From a bacterium (GTDB lineage Bacteria; Myxococcota_A; Bradymonadia; UBA7976; UBA1532): a stretch of 39,658 bases of DNA. Every line of letters starts with the position of its first letter. Position 1 is the stretch's first letter. The notes under the pieces are model-generated. The model saw nothing but the letters and a program-made list of their open reading frames with translations, was not told where the DNA came from and did no database searches. The position numbers and the translations under genes were made by a program. The stretch spans positions 1 through 39,658 of the forward strand of contig JAUHXL010000011.1 of assembly GCA_030426945.1 (NCBI GenBank), read 5' to 3'. This document shows, one piece after another, positions 16,561 through 23,617 of this stretch.

Positions 16561-17981
16561 TGAGCGCCGAGGTCACCCGCACCATCCTGTCGAACGACAT
16601 CGAGCGCCTCACCACGCGCACCTTCACCCTCGAGGTGATCGAAGGCACCGACGCGGGCAAGCGACTCGTGACCCGGGAGCGCGTCACCCGCCTCGGGACG
16701 CACCCCGACTGCGAGCTGGCCCTTGACGACGGCACCACCAGCCGCTTCCACGCGCGCATCGAGGTCGATCCCGCCGGCCACCGCCTGCTCGACGAGGCGA
16801 GCAAGAACGGCACCTTCGTCAACGACCTGCGGGCCAACGACGTCTACCTGCGGCCCGGCGCGCGGATCCGCATCGGCGGCAACGTCATCCGCTACCAGCC
16901 CGGCGACGAGGAGGTGCAGATCGAGCTGTCCCGGCAGCACCGCTTCGGGCAGATGCTGGGCAAGTCGGCGGCCATGCGCGAGATCTTCGCCATCCTCGAG
17001 CGGGTGGCGCCCACCGACATGACGGTGCTGATCGAGGGCGAGAGCGGCACGGGCAAGGAGCTGGTGGCCGACGCCCTGCACGCCCGCTCGAAGCGCGCCG
17101 CCGCGCCGCTCGTCGTCTTCGACTGCTCGGCGGTGGCGCCCAACCTCATCGAGAGCGAGCTGTTCGGCCACGTGAAGGGCGCCTTCACCGGCGCCAGCGC
17201 GGCGCGCGCCGGCGCGTTCGAGCGCGCCGACGGGGGCACGCTGTTCCTCGACGAGATCGGGGAGCTGCCCCTCGATCTGCAGCCCAAGCTGCTGCGGGCG
17301 CTCGAGAAGCGGGTGGTGACGCCGGTGGGCGGTGATCGCCCGGTGAAGGCCGACGTGCGCATCGTCGCGGCGACCAACCGCAACCTGCAGAAGGAGGTCG
17401 AGGACGCCGCCTTCCGGCAGGACCTGTACTACCGGCTGGCGGTCATCCGCGTCGTGTTGCCGCCCCTGCGCCGTCGCGTCGAGGACATCCCCTTGCTGGT
17501 CCGCCACTTCCTCGAGGATCTCGAGGCGCCGGAGGGCCAGCGAGTGCAGGTGGGCTACGACACCATCGTGAAGCTGCAGCGCCACCGCTGGCCAGGCAAC
17601 GTGCGCGAGCTGCGCAACTTCGTCGAGCGCGCGTCGATGCTGGCCACGGACAACCGCCTCGAGACGCGCTACCTGATGCCGCCCAGCTTCGGCGACACCC
17701 AGTCGAAGGTCGACGAGCCCAACGCGGCGCCCGTGGCCGACTCGGGGGTCGAGGCCGCCCTCGCCGGCCTCGAAGAGGATCTGCCCTTCAAGGACGCCAA
17801 GGCCCGGCTGGTCGAGGCCTTCGAGCGCGCCTATTGGACCCGCCTGCTCGACCGCACCCGCGGCAACATCAGCGCCGCGGCCCGGGTGGCCGGCATTCAC
17901 CGCAAGAGCGCCGAGTATCTGCTGAAGAAGCTCGACCTGCGGCGCGACGGCGACGCCGACGACGAGGGCGAAGACGCCTGA
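16560..17981 (+). CDS. FHA-domain sigma-54-dependent transcriptional activator
   Basis: 473 residues. An N-terminal FHA domain (about 22-115; GTHPDCELALDD, SRFHARI, DEASKNGTFVN) replaces the usual response-regulator receiver. The central AAA+ domain has Walker A GESGTGKE (from about 160), the sigma-54-contacting loop GAFTGA (207-212), Walker B GGTLFLDEIGEL (about 226-237) and the RWPGNVREL motif. The C-terminal Fis-type helix-turn-helix is RGNISAAARVAGIHRKSAEY (about 437-456). It should hydrolyse ATP to open sigma-54 promoters when FHA recognises a phosphothreonine. Myxobacteria are rich in such FHA-activators. Third gene of the TPR-kinase-activator operon, so the kinase at 14494 is the obvious candidate input. 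I see no convincing -24/-12 promoter in the window, so its targets are probably elsewhere. Confidence 0.95.
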   Translation: MSAEVTRTILSNDIERLTTRTFTLEVIEGTDAGKRLVTRERVTRLGTHPDCELALDDGTTSRFHARIEVDPAGHRLLDEASKNGTFVNDLRANDVYLRPGARIRIGGNVIRYQPGDEEVQIELSRQHRFGQMLGKSAAMREIFAILERVAPTDMTVLIEGESGTGKELVADALHARSKRAAAPLVVFDCSAVAPNLIESELFGHVKGAFTGASAARAGAFERADGGTLFLDEIGELPLDLQPKLLRALEKRVVTPVGGDRPVKADVRIVAATNRNLQKEVEDAAFRQDLYYRLAVIRVVLPPLRRRVEDIPLLVRHFLEDLEAPEGQRVQVGYDTIVKLQRHRWPGNVRELRNFVERASMLATDNRLETRYLMPPSFGDTQSKVDEPNAAPVADSGVEAALAGLEEDLPFKDAKARLVEAFERAYWTRLLDRTRGNISAAARVAGIHRKSAEYLLKKLDLRRDGDADDEGEDA

Positions 17982-18000
17982 CCGGCGCGACGGGGCCGCG

Positions 18001-18029
18001 TTGCCCCGCTCCCCCATTCGTGCAAGACT
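18001..18029 (+). promoter_or_regulatory. Weak candidate promoter of the lipoprotein/outer-membrane gene pair
   Basis: TTGCCC (18001-18006), 17-base spacer, AAGACT (18024-18029), 30 bases before the GTG at 18059. The -10 match is poor, and read-through from the activator operon 20 bases upstream is equally possible. Confidence 0.3.
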
Positions 18030-18058
18030 CCCGCGCGAACCGCGACGGCGAGGCGAGA

Positions 18059-18622
18059 GTGCGACTGGGCCGACAGCTGCTCCTCGGGATCCTGGCGTGG
18101 GCGCTGTCGTCCTGTGGTCCCGAGCGCGAACACAGCGGCGTGTGGCGCATGTCGGCCTGCGGTGACGACGCCACCTGCGCCGACGGCTTCGTCTACGAGC
18201 TGCACGTCGGTCGCTACGGCGACGGCGTCGCGGGGGTCGTGGTTCGGTACCAGTACCAGGGCGCAGAGCTCGACAGCTTCCAGCGCCAGCACGAGTGCGG
18301 CTGCTTCCTCATCCAGAGCGGCGTCGCGTCGGACACGCGCCTGCGCTTCGAGCTCTTCGAGCCCGACGTGCCGCGCCTGCCGGACGACGGCTTCCTGTCG
18401 CCCACGCCCGCCTGCCGCCCGCCGCCCCCCGCTTGCGCCGGGCAGCGCTTCCTGCTCGACGGCGACGGCGACACCCTGCGCGGCGAGATGCGCTGCGGCG
18501 GCGCCCCGCGCGGGACCCCGGTCACCTTCGAGAAGGCGGGCAGCCGGCCGCGCACCACCTGTGTGTGCCCGGGCGCCGGCGATCCCGACCGGCAGTGCCA
18601 GAGCGGCGGCGAGAGCCCATGA
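18059..18622 (+). CDS. Small cysteine-rich lipoprotein of unknown function
   Basis: 187 residues from a GTG start with GGCGAG a few bases upstream. The signal peptide ends in a lipobox LSSC, so it is probably lipidated. The mature part has about 12 cysteines in pairs (ACGDDATCADG, ECGCF, CVCPG), which suggests disulfides and an extracytoplasmic location. The sequence between contains strands typical of a small beta-sandwich (VYELHVGRYGDGVAGVVVRY; GDTLRGEMRCG). No family is recognised. The stop overlaps the next ATG (ATGA), pairing it with an outer-membrane protein; it may be a subunit of, or a partner for, that protein. Confidence 0.82.
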   Translation: MRLGRQLLLGILAWALSSCGPEREHSGVWRMSACGDDATCADGFVYELHVGRYGDGVAGVVVRYQYQGAELDSFQRQHECGCFLIQSGVASDTRLRFELFEPDVPRLPDDGFLSPTPACRPPPPACAGQRFLLDGDGDTLRGEMRCGGAPRGTPVTFEKAGSRPRTTCVCPGAGDPDRQCQSGGESP

Positions 18623-20061
18623 GGCGCGCGCTCGCTGCGCTGGCGGCCCTTGGTCTCTTGATCGGCGGCCCGCACGCCGCCGACGCCGCGCCGCGGGACA
18701 GCGACGTGGCGCGGCTGACCGGCGGCCTGCCCGCCGACTTCCGGCGCCCGCGCGTCGTGATCTATCCGCTGCTCGATCAGGCCGCCTTGGCCGAGGCCAC
18801 CCCCGCCCCGACGGATCCGACCGCCCCCCCGCCCGTCTGGGCGGCCTTCGTGTCGGCCCTGCAGCACTACGGCAACCTCGACGTGGTGCCGCCCATCGCC
18901 ACCCGCAAGCAGATCACCCGCGCCGCGGGCTACGACAAGTCGTTGGCCCTCGCCAACGAGATGCACGCCCTCGGCGAGGAGGAGTACCGAGCGGTCCGCC
19001 TCGAGTCCGCGGCCCGCCGGCTGGGCGCCGCGGTCGACGCCTACCTCGACCTGCAGCACGACGTGGTCGACCCCGCCGCCGTCGGTCGGGCCTTGCTGTT
19101 CCGCGGCCTCGCGCTGCTCGAGGCCGGTGACCGCGTTCAAGCCGAGGCGGTGCTGCGCCGCGCCCTGATGGTGGATCCTCACCTGCGCCTGCGGGCGGGC
19201 TACGACCGGCCCGAGTCGGTGGCGGCCCTCGACCGCGCGCGCGAGGCGCTCCTGGCCGCCGGGCCCCCGGCGCCCGACTCGTTCTCGCTGACCGGCGACC
19301 ACCGGGGCGACGCGTCCCGTCGCACCTGGGTCGTCTTCGCGCGCCGCGTCGAGGGCCGCGTGGAGCTGGCGATCCACGGCCCCACCGGGGTCAGCCTCGA
19401 GGTCCAGCCGATGGGCAGCGACGCCGCCGACGCCGGCGAGCGCCTCGCCAGCCGCGTCTGGGCCTGTTTGCCCTTCGGCTCACCGCCCGACGCGCCCCGG
19501 CACCGCCCCAAGCTGTTCCTCGACGCGGGCTTCGAGGGCTTCACCTGGTTGCAGGGGCCCGTCGATCCCTTCGCCAACCTGGGCGTCGGCCTCAACCTCA
19601 GCTGGGTGGCCGCCCCCTACGTCGCCCTCGACCTTCACCTCGGGCTGACCAACAGCGGGCGCGACCGGGAGGAGGACCTCCGCGGCGACGTGGCCACCAT
19701 CCGCGGCTGGCTGGGCCCCGGCTTCCATTGGGACGCCGACCGCTTCCGGGCCACGGCGACGGTGGGCATCGAGATCGCGAGCCCCGGGGCCCTCACGATC
19801 ACCACCGACGCCGACTGCAAGCTCTTCGGCGCCGACGACAACGTGCCCCGCGCCCTCTGCGATCCCGAGGTCGACATCGAGCGCTTCGAGCGAGCCGTCA
19901 TGGTGGGTCCGTTGCTGGCGCTCGGCGGCGCGGTGCGCCTCGTCGACCAGTTCTACTTCACCGCGCGCCTGGCGATCTCCAAGGACCTCTACAGCACGGA
20001 AGACAACGGCCTCGGCTGGCCGCTCGGCGGCCACGTCGGCCTGGGCTACCGCCTGTACTGA
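18619..20061 (+). CDS. Outer-membrane protein with helical periplasmic N-terminal region and beta-barrel-like C-terminus
   Basis: 480 residues, with a signal peptide (about 1-27). Residues about 90-210 are helical and include a TPR-like stretch (ALLFRGLALLEAGDRVQAEA). A beta-rich middle (about 225-290) follows, and the last 190 residues alternate hydrophobic and polar residues with recurring aromatic girdles (LFLDAGFEGFTWLQGPVDPF, HVGLGYRLY at the terminus), as in outer-membrane barrels. The end in Tyr suits barrel assembly by Bam. Function unknown. Coupled to the lipoprotein gene upstream. Confidence 0.85.
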   Translation: MRRALAALAALGLLIGGPHAADAAPRDSDVARLTGGLPADFRRPRVVIYPLLDQAALAEATPAPTDPTAPPPVWAAFVSALQHYGNLDVVPPIATRKQITRAAGYDKSLALANEMHALGEEEYRAVRLESAARRLGAAVDAYLDLQHDVVDPAAVGRALLFRGLALLEAGDRVQAEAVLRRALMVDPHLRLRAGYDRPESVAALDRAREALLAAGPPAPDSFSLTGDHRGDASRRTWVVFARRVEGRVELAIHGPTGVSLEVQPMGSDAADAGERLASRVWACLPFGSPPDAPRHRPKLFLDAGFEGFTWLQGPVDPFANLGVGLNLSWVAAPYVALDLHLGLTNSGRDREEDLRGDVATIRGWLGPGFHWDADRFRATATVGIEIASPGALTITTDADCKLFGADDNVPRALCDPEVDIERFERAVMVGPLLALGGAVRLVDQFYFTARLAISKDLYSTEDNGLGWPLGGHVGLGYRLY

Positions 20062-20358
20062 GCGCAGCCGCTGGCCTTGCGTCCACCGCGGTCCGGGCGT
20101 AGGGTGCAGCTGCCTTCGGCCGGCGTCCGACACGTTCTCGCCGCCGGCGCAGTGTTCGTCGAAGGGTCGCGCGTCCCCAGTCGGGTCACGGCGCGTCTCG
20201 GCCAGCGGCCGCCAAGGGCTGATCGCCAGTGGCACCTCGCAGCGTACCGGACGGTACGCGCCACGCGGGGGGCCGCGCGACGGACCACCACCGGCCGCTC
20301 CGTGCGTCGACTCGTCCGGTCGCAGTACCCGGCCCCGACGCGAGCACCGCCGCGGCTA
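20062..20358. other. Non-coding gap between convergent genes, with one perfect palindrome
   Basis: 297 bases with no convincing protein or RNA gene. Open frames crossing it are Arg/Ala-rich and lack ribosome sites. The only distinct signal is the inverted repeat at 20242-20259. Confidence 0.6.
20242..20259. repeat. Perfect 8+2+8 inverted repeat
   Basis: Arms GCGTACCG and CGGTACGC with a 2-base centre. No T-run follows on either strand, so it is a poor terminator. It resembles a dimeric repressor operator, but it sits between the 3' ends of two genes. Confidence 0.55.
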
Positions 20359-21039
20359 TCAGGACAGGTTCGGGTCGGCCGAAGGCGCTTCCTGTCGCGG
20401 GCCCCGCGTCCCCTCGCTCGCCACCGGGTTGCGTACCCGCGCGAGCACCGCGCCGTCGGGCCCGACGAGCCGCACCTCGACCTCGTCTCCGTCGACGAGG
20501 GGCCCCACCCCCGCCGGTGTGCCCAACGACACGATGTCGCCGGGCCACAGCGTCATCACCGCCGACACCGCCGCGAGGATCTCGCCCGGCGTCCAGAGCA
20601 GATCACGCAGGGCGCCGTCCTGGCGAAGCTCGCCGTTGACCGCGCACTGGACCCGACACGCCCGCCAGGGCGGATCGACGACGCGGGTGGCGCTGAGGGG
20701 GCAGAAGGTGTCGAAGCCCTTGGCCCGGGTGAAGCGCCCGCTGTCCGCCTGCTGCAGATCGCGCGCGGTGACGTCGTTGAGCACCGTCCACCCCGCGATG
20801 GCCGCCGCGGCGTCGGCCGGCGTGGCCCGCCGCAAGCGCGCGCCGACCTCCACCGCCACCTCACCCTCGTGGTGGATCAGACGGCTCTCGCGCGGCAGCA
20901 CGATGGCGTCGCCGTCGGCGATGACGGCGCTCGACGACTTGAGGAAGAAGAGGGGCGCGGCGGGGACCGCGTTGCCCAGCTCCTCCGCGTGCAGGCGAAA
21001 GGAGCGGGCGAGGCAGATGATCTGACCGGTGAAGCGCAC
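20359..21039 (-). CDS. Fumarylacetoacetate hydrolase (FAH) family protein
   Basis: 226 residues. The FAH fold acts on beta-diketo acids or their enols (oxaloacetate decarboxylation, acylpyruvate hydrolysis, or isomerisation in aromatic catabolism), using a divalent metal. Metal-binding motif HHEGEVAVE supplies two Glu ligands; the third acidic ligand and neighbouring residues are in LNDVTARDLQ and AKGFDTFCPLS. The GTG start at 21039 gives an N-terminus (RFTGQIICLARSFRLHAEELGN) that aligns with the short FAHD1-like form, but the ribosome site is weak. It follows the membrane protein gene at 21108 by 68 bases on the same strand. The precise substrate cannot be assigned. Confidence 0.9.
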   Translation of the reverse strand: MRFTGQIICLARSFRLHAEELGNAVPAAPLFFLKSSSAVIADGDAIVLPRESRLIHHEGEVAVEVGARLRRATPADAAAAIAGWTVLNDVTARDLQQADSGRFTRAKGFDTFCPLSATRVVDPPWRACRVQCAVNGELRQDGALRDLLWTPGEILAAVSAVMTLWPGDIVSLGTPAGVGPLVDGDEVEVRLVGPDGAVLARVRNPVASEGTRGPRQEAPSADPNLS

Positions 21040-21107
21040 AGCGGGTCCGCTGCGGGACGAGGTACGCCAGCCCCGGCGACGCCCGCGACGGCGCCGGGCG
21101 GCGCCGC

Positions 21108-22109
21108 CTACTTCTGCTCTTCGGGCTTGGCCGCGCCCTCGGGCATCAGCTTGCAGGTGCACTCGGTGACCGACACCTGGTTCGAGACCGCGTCGTCGTA
21201 GTGCTCGAGGCACTTGGTGCGGTCCTCGAACTTCAGCTCCCGCTTCTTCTTGGCGTCGTACAGGAACCAGTACTCGCAGGCCGTCGGCGTCAGCTCGACC
21301 GCCTTGAAGAACTTGAACTCGCCGGTCGTGTCCTTGGTCCACAGGTGCTCGGCCACCGCGAACTCGAAGGGCTCGTAGCCGTCCTTCTCGAGGCGCAGCT
21401 TGTAGACCTTGCCGATGTCCATGTTGAGCAGGTTGGCCGGCGAGCGCACCACGATGTCCTCGCCGGTCTCCTCGTTCTTCACCACGCACTTCTCGTTGGG
21501 CTTGCAGACGAACCCGCCGAGCTCGAGATCGACGTCCGAGGCGTTGACGATGTCGGCCTGCTCGGGCGTGGACTCGATGCGCAGGACGCCGTACTTCTTC
21601 TGCTTGGCGAGCTGCTCCTCGAGGTGCTGCTTCTCGGCCTCCTCCTTCTCGGCCCGCTTGGCGGCGAGCGCCTCGGGCGAGGACACCTGGCGGAAGTACC
21701 AGAAGCCGGCGCCGCCCACCGCGATCAGCAGCAGCAGCAGCACCATGTTGATGGCCTTGCCGCCGGCCGCCTCGAACTCGGACGTCAGATCGACCGCCGC
21801 GCCCTCCTTCTGCAGCAGGTCGCGGGCGCTGCCGTGATCGGGCTCGCACGGCCACGCGGCGAACTCGGCCTTCGCGCGCGCCGCGCGCCCGTGGATGACC
21901 TCGTCGGACCCCGCGGGCGGATCATCGTCGAGGACGGTCTCTTCGGCCTCCGCCTCGTCCTCCCCCTCCGGCACGACGGGCTCTCTCTTCTTGGCGAGAT
22001 CGACGCGGTCGTCCTGCGCGTCCTCGTCGTTGGCGCCGACCTCATCCGCGAGCGAGTCGATGATCTCGTCGCTCTTGAGATCCGCCTTGTTCTTCTTCTT
22101 CTTCGCCAT
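21108..22109 (-). CDS. Single-pass membrane protein with basic N-terminus and extracytoplasmic PEGA-like domain
   Basis: 333 residues. Start at 22109 has GGGAG upstream (GGGAGATTCATG). The cytoplasmic N-terminus begins MAKKKKNKADLK and continues very acidic (about 15-75). One membrane helix (INMVLLLLLIAVGGAGFWYF, about 125-145) is followed by a coiled Lys/Glu stretch (about 148-172), then a beta domain with PEGA-like strands (YGVLRIESTPEQADIVNASD; VYKLRLEKDGYEPFEF) and five cysteines near the end. No enzyme motif. Its divergent partner at 22421 has a similar design, so the two may be related components of an envelope or signalling apparatus. Function unknown. Confidence 0.85.
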   Translation of the reverse strand: MAKKKKNKADLKSDEIIDSLADEVGANDEDAQDDRVDLAKKREPVVPEGEDEAEAEETVLDDDPPAGSDEVIHGRAARAKAEFAAWPCEPDHGSARDLLQKEGAAVDLTSEFEAAGGKAINMVLLLLLIAVGGAGFWYFRQVSSPEALAAKRAEKEEAEKQHLEEQLAKQKKYGVLRIESTPEQADIVNASDVDLELGGFVCKPNEKCVVKNEETGEDIVVRSPANLLNMDIGKVYKLRLEKDGYEPFEFAVAEHLWTKDTTGEFKFFKAVELTPTACEYWFLYDAKKKRELKFEDRTKCLEHYDDAVSNQVSVTECTCKLMPEGAAKPEEQK

Positions 22110-22208
22110 GAATCTCCCGTCCCGGCGTCGGACCAACCCCGAAAAGGTGGCGGGCAGTATCGAGCAATCGGTGTCGGGGTGCAATAACGGTCCCGGCCAC
22201 TTTGAACA

Positions 22209-22226
22209 AGTGCTTTAAATTGCACT
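22209..22226. repeat. AT-centred palindrome AGTGC-TTTAAATT-GCACT
   Basis: 5-base arms around an 8-base AT centre in one of the least GC-rich patches of the window, roughly midway between two divergent genes. It could be an operator for a dimeric regulator. No second copy is visible in the window. Confidence 0.45.
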
Positions 22227-22317
22227 GCTTCGTTTCGGCGCCCGGGCCCGGCGCGCGCCGACCACCGAATGGGCACGAACGGCCGATTCCACAACGGTTT
22301 TGGCCGGCTTGGCTGTC

Positions 22318-22346
22318 TTGACCCCCCGCTGGGGCCCGCGTAGACT
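22318..22346 (+). promoter_or_regulatory. Sigma-70-type promoter of the coiled-coil membrane protein gene
   Basis: TTGACC (22318-22323), exactly 17 bases, TAGACT (22341-22346). Among the best matches in the window. It predicts a leader of about 68 bases before the ATG at 22421. Confidence 0.62.
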
Positions 22347-22420
22347 GCAGGCTCGGTTCGCTGCACCCGGCAGGGTGCGGCCTCCCCCCCACCCTCGGCG
22401 CCACGAGCGCGGGAGCTTCC

Positions 22421-23332
22421 ATGGCGGGCGAACGCAAGGAGAACTCGGTCCTCTTCCGACTCAAGGAGTTGAAGGAGATGACCGCGGACGAGCCCCAGGC
22501 GGCGCCCCCCCGTCCCGCGGCGGCCGCCGCCGCGGCCCCGAAGGCGCGGGCGACCAACAACTTCATCGACGACGCCGACTCGCTGCTCGCCGACATCCTC
22601 GGTGAGGTCGATCAGGAGGCCGCCGCCGAGGCGGAGCGCATCGAGGCGGACAAGCGCCGAGCCGCCGAGCAGCAGCAACAGCAGATCATGGCGACGCAGG
22701 CGCAGCAGCGCGCCGAGATCGAGGCCCGCATCGCGGCCGAGAAGGCTCGACGCCGCGCCGCCGAGGAGGAGCGCGCCGAGCGCGCGCGCGCCCTCGATAT
22801 CGCGGAGCGCCGCGCCCGCGGTGAGATCATCGAGGAGCCCGAGCCGGCGCCGCCGGTGCAGATGCCGGGCAGCCAGGCCCCCGCCCAGGTGGCGCAGCCC
22901 CAGGCGCCGGAGCCCCAGGGCCGCGGCAACAGCTTCTATCTGGTGGTCGTCGGCCTTCCGGTGCTCTGCCTCACCGCCGTGGCCATCGCCCTCATCCTCA
23001 AGCCGACCGATCCGCCCCCTGCGCCCGCGGCGCCGCCGCCCGCGCGCACCGAGGTCGTCACGGTCGCGCCGCCGGCGCCGCCGCCGACGGCCGCCCAGCT
23101 CGAGGCTCAGGCCGCCGCGGATCTGGAGCTCGAGCCCGACGCCGCGGCCAGCGACGCCGGGACGCCGGACGCCGAGCCCGACAAGGTGGCCAGCGCCCGC
23201 AAGGGCAAGGGCCGCAAGCCCACCCGTCGCAAGCCCAAGACCAAGCCGGGCGCCACGGCGGCCGGCGAGGAGACGGGCAAGGGCAAAGAGAAGCTGAAGC
23301 TGAACCTGGGCGGCGACGGCCTCACTTTCTGA
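22421..23332 (+). CDS. Coiled-coil single-pass membrane protein with Lys-rich C-terminus
   Basis: 303 residues; GGGAG precedes the ATG by 5 bases. The N-terminal 55 residues are polar, with an Ala/Pro stretch; residues about 65-135 form a highly charged Ala/Glu/Arg/Gln coiled coil. A Pro/Gln linker leads to one membrane helix (FYLVVVGLPVLCLTAVAIAL, about 170-190), and the extracytoplasmic part is Pro/Ala/Asp-rich and ends in a Lys/Gly-rich region (KGKGRKPTRRKPKTKPG). The overall look (coiled coil, TM, basic periplasmic tail) recalls cell-wall- or filament-associated scaffolds, but no family is recognised. Divergent from the membrane protein at 21108. Confidence 0.84.
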   Translation: MAGERKENSVLFRLKELKEMTADEPQAAPPRPAAAAAAAPKARATNNFIDDADSLLADILGEVDQEAAAEAERIEADKRRAAEQQQQQIMATQAQQRAEIEARIAAEKARRRAAEEERAERARALDIAERRARGEIIEEPEPAPPVQMPGSQAPAQVAQPQAPEPQGRGNSFYLVVVGLPVLCLTAVAIALILKPTDPPPAPAAPPPARTEVVTVAPPAPPPTAAQLEAQAAADLELEPDAAASDAGTPDAEPDKVASARKGKGRKPTRRKPKTKPGATAAGEETGKGKEKLKLNLGGDGLTF

Positions 23333-23617
23333 GCCGACGCGCGGCCGCCCGGCCCGGGCGACCTCGCCGCGCCGACCGACCCCCACCCCTCCCTTCAGGC
23401 CAACGACGTCGACCCGCGGACACCGGCCCGGCCGGTCCGTCGCGGTACCGCCGGTGACGGTGCGCGGGCGCGCCCGCCCCGCCCCGCTCGGCCCACGAAC
23501 ACCGAGCAGGCTGGTTTCGGCGCGTCGCCGGGGCGGCCACAAGCAGAGGTTAGGCGGGTGTGGGTGGGGCTGACCGCCCCGATCAGCGGCGGGCGCCCCG
23601 ACCAAGGAGGCACCCGA

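Larger units (their letters stand above)
22110..22420. other. Divergent intergenic region with promoter and AT-rich palindrome
   Basis: 311 bases between two divergently transcribed membrane-protein genes. It contains the palindrome at 22209-22226 and the good plus-strand promoter at 22318-22346. No RNA gene or short coding frame is apparent. On the minus strand TTGCAC, 17 bases, GATACT (plus coordinates about 22158-22186) is a weak candidate for the 21108-22109 gene. Confidence 0.55.

Noticed and set aside
20077-20358. Plus-strand coding frame across the gap after the outer-membrane gene
   Set aside because: Low-complexity Arg/Ala/Pro translation, no ribosome site and continuation opposite the FAH-family gene.
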